The notes beneath the pieces are model-generated. The model saw nothing but the letters and a program-made list of their open reading frames with translations. It searched no databases and was not told the DNA's origin. 64,000 nucleotides of DNA from Branchiostoma floridae (taxonomy: Eukaryota > Chordata > Leptocardii > Amphioxiformes > Branchiostomatidae), in the NCBI RefSeq assembly GCF_000003815.2, contig NC_049983.1, forward strand, positions 26,951,277 through 27,015,276, read 5' to 3'. The translations under genes were made by a program, and so were the position numbers. Every line of letters starts with the position of its first letter. The stretch's first letter is position 1. This document shows positions 10,601-24,000 of this stretch, piece by piece.

Positions 10601-13600
10601 GAATCAGTCAATAAAACACATCAGCATGTCACTGACGATGTCTGACTCCCTTACAGAGTGGAAAGCCGAATGCAAGTACTTGATGACTGGCTGTCTGATG
10701 AAGATGAGGAGGAGGCAGAAGAGGAGAAGGCAGAAGTAGATATGTAAGATATACAAAATGGAGCCAAGAACTTCTTACATGATGCAAATACATTGTAATG
10801 ATAAATACCAGTCCTGATAATCAAACAAAGGATAGTGAGTGTGAGTGTGAGTATTGTGGAATATGATCACTGATATTCTGTGTTCCTTTTTCTGTATTGT
10901 TTGAGACTAGTTCATCTATACTTTGTTTCTTGTACTTCCAACAGCCTCGTAGGTGAAGCGGACATGGACCTTCAGAGGTAAGGGAACACTCTATCCATAT
11001 GGGCAGTCTGTTGTTTGTGTGCTGTTTATGTGCTGTTTTTGTGCTGTCTGTGTGTTGTTTATGTGTTTGCTTGCTGTTTGTGTGTTGTTTATGTGCTGTT
11101 TGCATGCTGTTTGTGTGTTGTTTATGTGCTGTTTGTGTGTTGTTTATGTGCTGTTTGTGTGTTGTTTATGTGCTGTTTGTGTGCTGTTTTTGTGCTGTTT
11201 GTGTGTTGTTTATGTGTTGTTTGCATGCTGTTTGTGTGTTGTTTATGTGTTGTTTGCATGCTGTTTGTGTGTTGTTTTGTGCTGTTTGTGTGTTGTTTGT
11301 GTGCTATTTGTGTGCTGTTTTTGTGCAGTTTGTGTCTTGTTTTGTGCTGTTTGTGTGTTGTTTATTTGCTGTTTGTGTGTTGTCTATAGACGTTTTCTCT
11401 GCTTGATGACTTCAAAGACCTAAAACAAGTTTTGAAACATGTCTCATAAGTTCTTAAGCTTGTAAGTTACAACTTCTGTTTCGTACTTCTTGTATTACCT
11501 ATAAGTTTACAACATTGTAAGGTGATTAAGATAACCTAGGATTTAGCTTTAAACTGGAATTGTTTAAAATGCATTTTTGTAAGATTTCAACAGCAAAAAT
11601 TCATAGGCTCCGAAATAATAAGTGGGATGGGAAAGATTCACACAGGAAACAGTCTTGATATCTCAAGCCTGTTGTTTCTAGCAAAGTCCTTTCAGTCCTG
11701 CTAACTTGTTGGTACTTACAGAGCGGTGAGGGCTGAGGCACAGCAGGGAGCTGCACAGATGGCCACAACGATGGGGCATCAGGTGCAGGCTGAGGCACAG
11801 CAGGGAGCTGCACAGATGGCCACAACAATGGAGCATCAGGTGCAGGCTGAGGCACAGCAGGGAGCTGCACAGATGGCCACAACGATGGAGCATCAGGTGC
11901 AGGCTGAGGCACAGCAGGGAGCTGCACAAATGGGCACAATGATGGGGCATCAGGTGCAGGCTGAGGCACAGCAGGGAGCTGCACAAATGGGCACAATGAT
12001 GGTGCATCAGGTGCAGGCTGAGGCACAGCAGGGAGCTGCACAGATGGCCACAACGATGGAGCATCAGGTGCAGGCTGAGGCACAGCAGGGAGCTGCACAG
12101 TTGGGCACAACGATGGTGCATCAGGTGCAGGCTGAGGCACAGCAGGGAGCTGCACAGATGGTGCATCAGGTCCTGGATGAAATGGAGACGCTTAAGTAAG
12201 TCTGTCAGAATCTATTCACTGTTCATTTATCATTTAATTGATTCATCTTGGAGACAGTTTGGTAATAATTTGTATCAATAAAGACCTCCCTCCTGCACCT
12301 TGTGTTACAGCAAGAACCATCTTCAGCAGTCTGACCAGGAAACTGACGTGCTGCAGTACTTCCCAAGCTTCCATGGAACCAAGGAGGAGCAGCTACAGGA
12401 AGAGCTGGAGCAGATGGAGTTCATGAAGAATGAGGCACAGTGCCAGCTGGAGCACGAGAAGGAGTAAGCAAACTTCAGGTTATACTCTACAGTAAACTGT
12501 AGTCATTTATGTCATATCTGGGTTGTGATAATGTTTGATACAGGTGTTCCTCTTCCTGTTGAAGCGACCACAATCAACGTGCTGATTATTCTGTCTCTTA
12601 AAACCAGACCTGGTGATAACTTTTCTTTATTGCATGCGATTCTACTGTTCTTAGTCCGGCTTTTATGAAAATAATTTGAAAGCACTTTGCTTGCATCATG
12701 TGCAGTATCGCTGTAAAAAGATCAGAATAGCAGATTTGGACAATGGAATTGCTGCTACAATTACTTTTTCAAAGACATCAACATTTTCTTAATGTCTAGG
12801 CATACCACAAACTTAAATAAATAGGAAATGTGTGTTGTTGCTTGTTTTTTCTTGTGTTGGTATGACACCAATAAAATGCACACACACACACACACACCCT
12901 CCTCCCTGTTGCTGACCTGTTCCCATCTCTACAGGAAGAACCAGAAACTGCAAGAACAGTTGGACAGGTGAGCAGGAATTCTTTGATGCAGCTACAGCTG
13001 TTCCTTGTAACACCTGGACACATATCTAATTTACTGTGGTGAAATAAGCAAACTGCGCAATTGTCTTTTCTAACACTTCTAACATCTAGAAAGCCTAGAA
13101 GGCCTCTTTAACACAGTCATTTCTTGTTGCAGGAAACAATTAGATCCATGATGTTTGTTGTGCAAAATGATCCATTCTTCTAGCAGTTTTACTATTGGCA
13201 TAACTGGCTGTACTATGTTTAACTATTGACATGTAGCATGGTGCTAAAAGTCTGTAAGATGTAAAGCATACATATTTTAAACACCCAAATCAGGATTAAA
13301 ACTATGAAGATGTAACCCTCAGGCTGCTAAGGTGCCAGTTTGTCACCAAGTTTCTATTAGTTATGGCAATAGGCAGCATGGAGAGGGTTAAACTTCAGCT
13401 ACATGTACAAAAATCTTATTCTAACATTGGAAATTTGTGTTCACAGTGTCTCTGGTGTGGTCAATGAACTGAATGATTCCCTGCGCCAAACAACAAGGTG
13501 AGAACACTTTCTTTTGGTGCTGAACACCATCCAAACACAGGTAAACGCACCTGTCCCTGGTGCTGAACACCATCCACACACAGGCAAACACACCTGTCCC

Positions 13601-13900
13601 AGGTTCTGAACACCATCCACATACACAGGTAAACACCCCTGTCCCTGGTGCTGAATGCACACACACACACACAGGTAAACACATCTGTCCCTGGTGCTGA
13701 ACGCGCGTGCACACACACACACACAGGTAAACACCCCTGTCCCTGGTGCTGAATGCACACACACACACAGGTAAACACATCTGTCCCTGGTGCTGAACGC
13801 GCGTGCACACACACATACACAGGTAAACACCCCTGTCCCTGGTGCTGAATGCACACACACACACAGGTAAACACATCTGTCCCTGGTGCTGAACGTGCGT

Positions 13901-13944
<44 letters not shown>

Positions 13945-14426
13945 AAACACACCTGTCCCTGGTGCTGAATACCATCTACACACAAGTGAATACACCTCTC
14001 CTTGGTGCAGAACACCATCCACACAGGTAAACACACCTGTCCTTGGTGCTGAACACCATCCACACACAGGTAAACATACCTGTCCCTGGTGCTTAACACC
14101 ATCCACACACAGGCAAACACACCTGTCCCTGGTGCTGTACACCATCCACACACAGGCAAACACACCTGTCCCAGGTGCTGAACACCACACACATACACAG
14201 GTAAACACCCCTGTCCCTGGTGCTGAATGCACACACACACACACACAGGTAAACACATCTGTCCCTGGTGCTGAATGCGCGTACACACACACACAGGTAA
14301 ACACATCTGTCCCTGGTGCTGAACGCGCGTGCACACACACATACACAGGTAAACACCCCTGTCCCTGGTGCTGAATGCACACACACACACAGGTAAACAC
14401 ATCTGTCCCTGGTGCTGAACGTGCTT

Positions 14427-14464
<38 letters not shown>

Positions 14465-15057
14465 AAACACACCTGTCCCTGGTGCTGAATACCATCTACA
14501 CACAAGTGAATACACCTCTCCTTGGTGCAGAACACCATCCACACAGGTAAACACACCTGTCCTTGGTGCTGAACACCATCCACACACAGGTAAACATACC
14601 TGTCCTTGGTGCTGAACACCATCCACACACAGGTAAACACACCTGTCCCTGGTGCTGAATACCATCTACACACAAGTGAATACACCTCTCCTTGGTGCAG
14701 AACACCATCCACACAGGTAAACACACTTGTCCTTGGTGCTGAACACCATCCACACAAGTGAATACACCTGTCCCTGGCGCTGAACACAATCCACACACAG
14801 GCAAACACACCTGTCTTTGGTGCTGAACACCATCCACACACAGTTAAACACACCTGTCCTTGGTGCTGAACACTATCCAAACACAGGTAAACACACCCAT
14901 CCTTTATGCTGAACACCATCCACACACAGGCAAACACACCTGTCCCAGGTGCTGAACACCACACACACACACAGGTAAATACCCCTGTCCCTGGTGCTGA
15001 ATGCACACACACACACAGGTAAACACATCTGTCCCTGGTGCTGAACGCACGTGCACA

Positions 15058-15098
<41 letters not shown>

Positions 15099-18000
15099 AA
15101 ACACACCTGTCCTTGGTGCTGAACACCATCCACACACAATGTCCCCATAGTTGTTGTGTTTTTTTTTTTTGCTTTCGTGAAGAATTTGTCCATTTTTTAC
15201 AGGACACTTGAATCCCAACAGGCAGCCCACTGGGAGGCAGAAGACCAACTAAAGAAGTAAGGTTTACAAAGTCTGTGCCAACCCCAACCCCAATTCTGAT
15301 CAATAAAGTCCACTTGTTTAAATTGCTACATTTCAGAGAAACTGTTCTGACATTAAATGTTGTGATGTTGGATGGGTTAGCGTACATTTTCCTTCCATCC
15401 CAGGGATAAGAAAGTCAGTTGAAGGTGTTGCAAAACTTGTGCTGAAAAGACAACAACAAAAGCTGCTGTTCTTTTACCATTCAGAATAAAATACCACACA
15501 CAGTCAAAATTAATATTGAGACGTTAACACTAAATTTTACAGAATGCCGTGCAGCATTATAGGCATACCAGAGTCCCAGTTACAGCTATTTGTGTTGAAC
15601 ATAATGGGAAATGTTGTGTTCTTACAGGAAACTCCGAGAGAGCCAGGAGAAGTTGGATTGGTAAGTAAGATTGTGATTTTTTTTTACTTCAGTTGTCATT
15701 GAAAAGGAAATGTTTGTGAGAAATGAAGCCAAATTTTCTCTGCAATGTTGAATGTAGTATTTGTATGCCTACTGCTGAGAGAACGCCTGTAATGAACCAA
15801 AAATGGTCACCAGAGAGGAAGATTACAAATTTGTTGGAGATGGAATCTACTGATAGCCTTTCTGTACTTTTTTTGGGCAGGATTGACTTGAAGAAATGAA
15901 GAAAAAGCACTCCTATAGAACCACTTTGGATGCATGTGGAATACTTAAATCATTTAATGTACTCTTGATGTAATTTAGTGAAAAGCAACTTGATACCCCC
16001 CAGTTTGATGATGGTTATGTCTTAATTCTGGCTTTAAAAATCAACATAATAAATTTTTCCATGTCTGTATCTACAGCACCAACAAGGGAGTCAAGAGTGC
16101 CGACGAGCGATTATGTACCATGGATGTGATGTAAGTTTTGTTTTACTTTATTTTTCTTCATATTAGTTACTCTAGGATGAATACAATATGTATGTTTTAC
16201 ACAATAGTCATAGCTGACATGATTTGTTTGAAGTTCCTGGTGTCTTTCCAAGTTGTTCTGTATAGAAGCTTAATTGACTGAACAAAAGGCACAGTGAAAC
16301 TACAGAATACAGAACAAAACATTTTGTATATATTTGTACAGCATCTTTCTTCTATCAGTGAACATCTTTTCCTGATAAACCACAGACATTTTTTCCACAT
16401 GCAGAAAAAAATCTGTTTTGTTATTGTTCACGCAAATAGATCTATCGTAATGTTGCCCACAGTATGAACCTTCAGATGAAAGAGCTGTCGGAGCAGGGTG
16501 CATATCTTGAGGCGTTGAGGAGGAAGTACATAAGACTACGGGAAGAGCACAACAACATGATCAACATCAACAACAGAAAAGCCGACATGTGAGTCTCAGA
16601 ACCCAGCTCTGTAACATTCTAGCTTTGTAGAAAGGATAGGATGAATTTTAGATGTTAGATTTTCATCAGTATTTGTGCGATCCTTGTTTCCTCTTGAATT
16701 CGGGTCCTCTTCTCTGGCCTTTTCTTTGTACAGTCATTTGATGGATATTGTTGCAACTTTTTGCTTGTTCCAAGAAATACTGAATTGTTTATGCACTCAC
16801 CCAACCTCCTAAATCTCTGTTGCATACTGTAATGTTGAGTTTTGTAGTGGAATCAGACGGAGACAACAGCAGTTGGTAGGTCTTGTATTCTGGTACGTTT
16901 ATTTCTACAGACCATGGGTCTGCTCATACATTTGTATTGGTCAATTATGCCTGGAACCTTGCACCAGCCCACTTCTGTTGGGGTCATGTGATCAGGGGGG
17001 TCAAACTTGCCTGGGACCTTGCACTTCTCCCTTTAGCATTGCTTGATAAAATCTTCCCTGGGATGTAAAAGAAAAACATGCAGCTAGATCTGGTGTGTTC
17101 TGTGCCCACAGAAAACATTTCAAACCTGTCTCCCTCCCCACTTTCTGCAGAACTATCCAGGAACTCCAGGCTGCACTTCAGCATGCATACAGGTCAGGAG
17201 AACATATTATATCTTATATACTTTGGTCTACCCTTCTAATCTTATTATACGCTTTTAGGCTGATGCTGAGTATTTCTAACCTTACCAAGCTGTTATTGCT
17301 GTCTTAGTTCTAATTGACTGCTGAAATAGTTCTACTTTTAAAAATAATAGTAAAGTTTTATGCTGTTTTAGTTGCATTGAAAAATATGCCGTCACAGCTT
17401 TAAGGTGACTTGCCAAATTCTGACATGATTTAAGAAGAATGCCAGCTTCATCTTTCACCTTCAATGCCCATCCAAACTGGTGCTGATGTGTATGTTTCAT
17501 ATCTGATACCATCTATCATATACAGCTACCTCAGGCCCAAGAACTCAACACCACCTGGACACCGGACACTTGCAGTAACGAAGCCCAGCATCGTCTCCTT
17601 TGATCCTTCCTCTGAACAAAGGCTCGCTGTTTCAGCACCTGAAGTGTTCTCCTTGGAACCCCCCTCCTCTCAGTGCCCATTGGATCATGTGACCAGCCTG
17701 AAGCTGCAGCCCACTAGGTAGGCAGCAACATCCAACTATTCAAACTGAATCATCAAATACTGACTAAGAGACTATTTTACTAACACTAGTTCACCTATAT
17801 CCACATAGTAACCTATATTTGTGTCTTGAAAAATGGGACATTTAGGATATCAGTCAATGGACAGTAGTTTCAATTTAATCTTGTTCTTACTCCCCTGCTA
17901 AGGTTTAAGAGAAGAAAAGAGAAGCCCTTTCCTTAAAATTGTAACTACCCCCCCCCCCCCCAGGTGCAATGGTGGTGGCGACCTGGAGCTGGATGCGTTT

Positions 18001-21000
18001 GAGGTAGTTCGCCTGGAGTCAGAGCTGGTGGCAGAGCGGCTGTAAGTATTTAGCAAACAAAGTAAAAATTGTCAAATTTAACCCTCCGCATGCTATTAGG
18101 TGGTTACTGGACACCGCTTAAATTTCTCAAGTTAACAATGACAGATAAAAGTCTTTTCTTCATCATCATAAATAAATAAACCTTCCTACAAGTGATCTCA
18201 CCAACTTTTATCTCTCCTTGTAGGCTCCTTGAAGACTTGACCCATGCGAATAAGAGGTAAGAGGTGTCCCCGAGATGGGCATGTTATGTTCAAAGTTTAT
18301 GTTCAAGTAACTTGTATCATTCTATTGTACTAAAAATGGTGCTTAGGAATATCAAGTCGACAAACTGAGGCTTCAATTTCGATGATATTTTAATTTGAAA
18401 CCACTATTTTGCATTTAATGATAATGATATACACAATAGTTTGCTTCCTTAGCTTCAGTTCTTGACAGCTTTTTTGTATCTTCCCCTTCAGCTTGAAAGA
18501 TGACCTGGGCACAGCTAAGAAAAAGTAAGTGAAAACACCACCAGTTATATTACAACCTTGTTGCTCTCAAATGGATACATTTGTTCTCTCTCTTGAGTTA
18601 ACTCCATCTTTCAAGAAGGGACTTTCCAATATGAAGATACAAAATATCTATTAGCTGTTATATACATTGTTGAACCTTTCCTCCAAGTGATTTATTGTTA
18701 CATTGAAGCTGACAGGTGTTTGTTTTAATACCATGCAGATACAGCAAAACAAGGGCAGATCTCCTGAACAAGGACAACGAGATCAAAGATCTTCACACAC
18801 AGCTACGCTGGTAGGTCAACAATCATCTGATTCTTTCTGCTTCCTCTCAATTCAACTTGATCTATCAAAAAGCAAGAACTTTCTTAAGATAAGAAAACTG
18901 AACAATCAACTAGTATCTATCTCTGTAGACTGTAGACGCTATTCTAGACCGTCTAATAATAAATAAACAGTTTGCTTCCTTAGCGTCAGTTCTTGACGTG
19001 TTTTTTTTTGGTATCTTCCCCTTCAGCCTGAAGCAAGACCTTGACACGGCACAGAAAAAGTAAGTTAAAACATTACCGCTTATATTAGAACCTTGTTGCT
19101 CTGAAATGGGTGCACTTCATTTGTTGTTGCTTATCATATAAAAATTATGGATAAAATATAATTTTGAAAAGTAGAAATAGGGAGCAGCAGTCCTTGTATT
19201 TTTGCCAGGAATGGTCCAGGCTTGATGCATCTCAAACTTTTCCTCCAATAGGATCGCTGCGCAGACTGACATCGCTGAAATGCTCCAAATGGAAAAAGAG
19301 GCCCTCCTAGCTGAGCAAAAAGAGTAAGATATTTTTGTTTCTTGTTTTCTGCTACAGTCCAAGTTTGATTTTAAGATGGGGTGCAGCAGTTGTTGTATCT
19401 ATTGATGCCAAGACTGGTTGGTTCAATAAACCTCTGAGAAAACTATGAAACTCTGAGAGAGGAAAAGGACTTCCTGGCCAAACAGAAAGATTGAGATATT
19501 TTTGTTTGTAGTTTCCCGATACAAAATGTAGTTTTGAGATTATGTGTAGTAATCAATGTATCTTTAAATATTGCCAAGATTGTTTGGTTCAATGAATTCC
19601 AAATAAGTTGCTAAAAATCTGATGAAAGAAAAGGAGGACCTCCTGGCCAAATTTTTAAGATACGAGGGCGGTTCAAAAAGTAATGCCACTGGTTTTATAA
19701 CAGGCTCATTTTTTCATCGAATGAACTGAAATTTGGCACAAATGTACAAGACTATATCCTCTTGAGATTGATGTATCTCAATTTGTGGTGCAAATTTCTA
19801 TGAGCAATTGATATGATTTTAAGATGACCACACCCTTAAAAGCTTGTCAGGAGATCAGTTCCTCTAGATCTTACCATTTTAAAATTATGGTAGGAATCCG
19901 AAATTTTACCTGTACAATAACAAATGTCTCTATAGATTACATGTCAAATTTCATGTTTGAACTCACAATGGTTCATCTTTTACAGCCACTAGAATGGAGC
20001 GAGTTGCTATATTACAGACAGTTTGATTAATAGCCAAATACGTGATTTGTTGAATAAAGGTCTTTGTAGACTGCTTTTCCATTAGCCAAAAGATGTGAAA
20101 CTTAGCACAATTATTAACTGTTTCAAGATCAAGAAGTGTGATAAGTTTGATTTTTCTCAGTTAATAAAAGAGTTGGTTATGGAAACGTTAAGCAGCCCAC
20201 CCCTAATCCACCGCTAATTAAGACCCTGAGGACCTTACTTCACATCAGGAATGAAAAAATGATAAGTGATTGTACTTAAAAGATGAAAATAGGCATGTGG
20301 CTTATAGAGAAATGCAACTTGATACATGTGCAATTTTAGTTCCTTGCAATAGCTACAAGTGATTTAGAGACATTACCAATTGCACGTTAATTGACCAACT
20401 AATTTCTTCCGACGGGATAACAAGGGTGTGGTCATCTTGAACTCAACTCAGTCACTTATAAAAATCTTAACAACAAATTGAGATATGTTAATCTCAAGAG
20501 GATATATTTTTGTACCTTTGTGCCAAATTGCAACTCATTCGGTGAAAAAATGAGCCTGTTATAAAACCAGTGGCATTACTTTTTGAACCGCCCTCGTAGT
20601 CAGAGAAATTTTGTTTGTATTGCTTATATGGTAAAACTTTAATGCATCCCAACATTTCCTCAAACAGGGTGGCTGTAGAAACCAACAACGCTGCCACCTG
20701 GTTAAAGAAGGCAAACAAAAAACTGCTGGTCGAGCAGAAACACTTCAACAAGTGAGATAGTTTTCTTTATTGTTGCTTATGTGGTCAAAGTGTAATTTGA
20801 TATGGGATGCAGAAGTTCTTCAATGTATCTTTGCTGCTTTCTCTTCCTTTGCTCCCAAACCTGACCTCAGCATGACTGTGAGTCTCAGCATTTACCCAAC
20901 CGAGGGCAAGTTGCTGAAGACTTTATTGTTAGTAATGATCTGGTTTCTCACACTGAACACTGACCTGGATGATGTGTGGGAGAAGTTGGACTGAGTCAAG

Positions 21001-24000
21001 TGAGCAAAGAGTTGATGCAATGGAGTAACGTTTATCCACGGAGTATATCCGTTGTAAAAAGGGAGTCAGGGATGTCATATCAATAGACTGCACTTTCAAA
21101 TTGAAATATTTTCAAAATAGAAAAGATATTAGAAACATTGTGGCTTGAAACCACCATTGATTGACAATGATGTCCATTAATACCCTGTTTCAAAAACGAT
21201 GGATATAGGTTATCCCATGGATAAAGGTGAAACGTTAAGTTCATCCACTGTCAAGTGACTCCTTTGTGTTGAGCAGCTGCAGTCGTTACAGAACAAGCAC
21301 ACTCTGGAAACCAAACGAAGCTTTGTTTCTTCTCTTTAAAACAGGTACCAGGTTTTTTATCTAATGGTATATCATATGGTCCTTTTTCATAGGAGGCTGA
21401 CATCAATGAAGAAGCCTGGAGACAGTTGCCCAAAGGTCTCTGAGAGATCCACACAGACCCAAACCTGCCATTCCAAACTCACACAGAGATCCACACAGAC
21501 CCAAACCTGCCATTCCAAACTTGCACAGAGATCCACACAGACTCAAACCTGCCATTCCAAACTTGCACAGAGATCCACACAGACCCAAACCTGCCATTCC
21601 AAACTTGTACAGAGATCCACAAAGACCCAAACCTGCCAGCCCAAACGCACGCACAGATCCACTCAGACGCATGAAGATGGTCATATCAAGCTCAAAAGGT
21701 AAAACAGCCAACAAGAACTTCTTGAATTAAAGTTAATGTTATAAGTTGATAATATAACTCTTACAATAAATCCTAGTTGATCAGTAAGTTATTTGTGGAT
21801 AACAACATCATACATATGCTTGGATTCTAAAATGTTCCTTTTAAGTACTATTGATTTGATACTATAGCACATTGTGCATGTTTGTTACATAGTTGTTAGT
21901 CATTGACAGTGTTTATGATGTGTAACAATTCAATCACCACATTACTATAATGATTATTGTTTATGAGCTTAAGCTTTTCAAACCAAGTTTGTAAATTTAT
22001 AGCTCCTGGACCTATCTTCACACTCTTGTAGTCCATATGCTGACAGAACTCGCCCATTTCTTAAGTAACATCATATAACATCCTGTATAGTTCCACCTGT
22101 AAACTAACCCAGCCTGCACTGTCATGTCAGGAACATTTTCAGTGCAGCCACAATTTGTCATTCTCAATCATTACAGAAACCTGGCTGAGGCAGTGCAGGA
22201 CAGACAAGTGTAAGTATTCCAGGACCTGTCCTTTGGTAAAAGTTCAGAAACTACAGGTTATTTTAACAGTGCAGCAGACCTACCATGATGAAGTTTTGGA
22301 TTTCCCTTTATCTGTAAGAAAAAAAAAAGAAATTCTACAAACATGATCATGGATTTTTTTCAGCTGTAGAATAATTAGACTTAATTTGGTAATTTGTTCA
22401 GAACATATTAAGGGACACCAGCTGCAGAAATTTAACATAGGCTTTTCTCTATGAGCCAGTACTTTTCACTCAATCAATCATTCACTCAATCACTCAGACA
22501 CATTCACTCACTTACTCACTGTCACTCACACTCACTGTCTTGCTCACTCATTCACTATCAACAACTCACTCAATCACTCAGACACATGACACTCACTCAC
22601 TCACTTCATCACTCACCCACTCTGTGACTTATGCATGATCAAGGAACCACTTGCCTAAGGAGAAGCCCTCTCTTGACTCAGACTCCAATCTTGTACTTCA
22701 TCTTTCCTAAAACCTACTTTTATTACTGTAACATGAGCTCTACTTCTACCTTAAAATTCTCAAGAATATCTTTTCTCCATATTATTGAGTCTCCCTTACG
22801 AGCTGCATACACTGTCAGGTGATCTTACCCAGTTTCTTCTCTCCCCTGCAGCCTCCTTGAGGAGCTAGAGGAGGCCAACAGAAGGTAAGAAACGTCCTCC
22901 AGACTCTCAAAGGTTCCTCTACAGACAAGCGGTGTCAGTGTACAATGCAAATTGATATTTTTGATATTTTAGGCCACACCAATTTGTGTTCTTTGGTTTT
23001 TAGACCTCATCTTTTAGCAAATATTCAACTGCCAATCAGAACTTGTTACATCTTGTTAATCAGGATTGGTACAATTTGATAAGCAGCACAGCTGATATTG
23101 TGCACATTTACAAATGAATACCATCTAAATGGCTCTATTTATAGGATATTAAGAAGTCTTATAGATATTAATAAGTTTTATAACCTGAATGATATCAGAT
23201 AAGAATAAGAAAAACGAAGTAGAACTTTTTATGCAAGGAATCATGCATTTATTTTGTTCGTAATCAACATTAAGAATAATATTGGTTGATTACATGCTAT
23301 AGATGCATGCAGCTGAGAAGAAGGTGCAGTAGGTGTGATAACTAAGAAGATTACATGTATAAGTAACTAAAGAAACTCCTTCCTTTGCACTGCCCTTCTA
23401 CAGTCTTGCGAGGCGAACACTAGAGGTGGAGACACTGAAGTCACAACTTGCTATCTTAGAGTCCGGGGGGTTCTGGGTCCCCTGCAGGTAAGTCCCTTTA
23501 GTTATATAGAACTCACACATCAGTGATGAACAAATCAGCCAAGTTGCTAATGGTACAGTCCACAGCATCCTTGTAAACTGTATGTCTCCTGTGTGCGATC
23601 AGTACTTGTCTAATTACAGCCTCAGTACTGATAGTGTGCTATGGGTTGTGTCCTACTACTGCATCAAATATGACCAGTTCTGATTGATGCTAGTCAGCAG
23701 AATAAAGTTTCTTCCCTTGTTGTGGCATCATGTGGCATAGCTGCATGGTGTTAATGGCCCAGAAGACAGAGGTCCTGGGTTCAAATTCTGTCATACTACC
23801 GATCTTGTGCTCTAATGGTAAAGGCACTTCACTTGACTTTCCTCCACCCAGGTGTAAAAATGGGTACCAGATGGTTGCGGAGGAAAGATTTGGGCTCTGC
23901 CCCCCCAATACTGTGTCCTTAGGACAGAGCCCAACCCTCTCCTCACTGCCACTACAGCTTTAAAATTAGCTATGGGGTGATCTGTTCCTTTAACTTTTTT

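Noticed and set aside
10953-11423. Three overlapping Cys/Leu/Val-rich open frames
   Set aside because: An 11-bp repeat with no stop in any frame explains all three.
13441-15387. 648-codon - strand open frame, Cys/Val-rich
   Set aside because: It lies in a (CA)n-bearing minisatellite inside an intron of the + strand gene; repeat units have no stops by chance, and overlapping frames are open too.
23730-23790. tRNA gene
   Set aside because: A- and B-box-like sequences exist, but there is no cloverleaf and the body is SINE-like.
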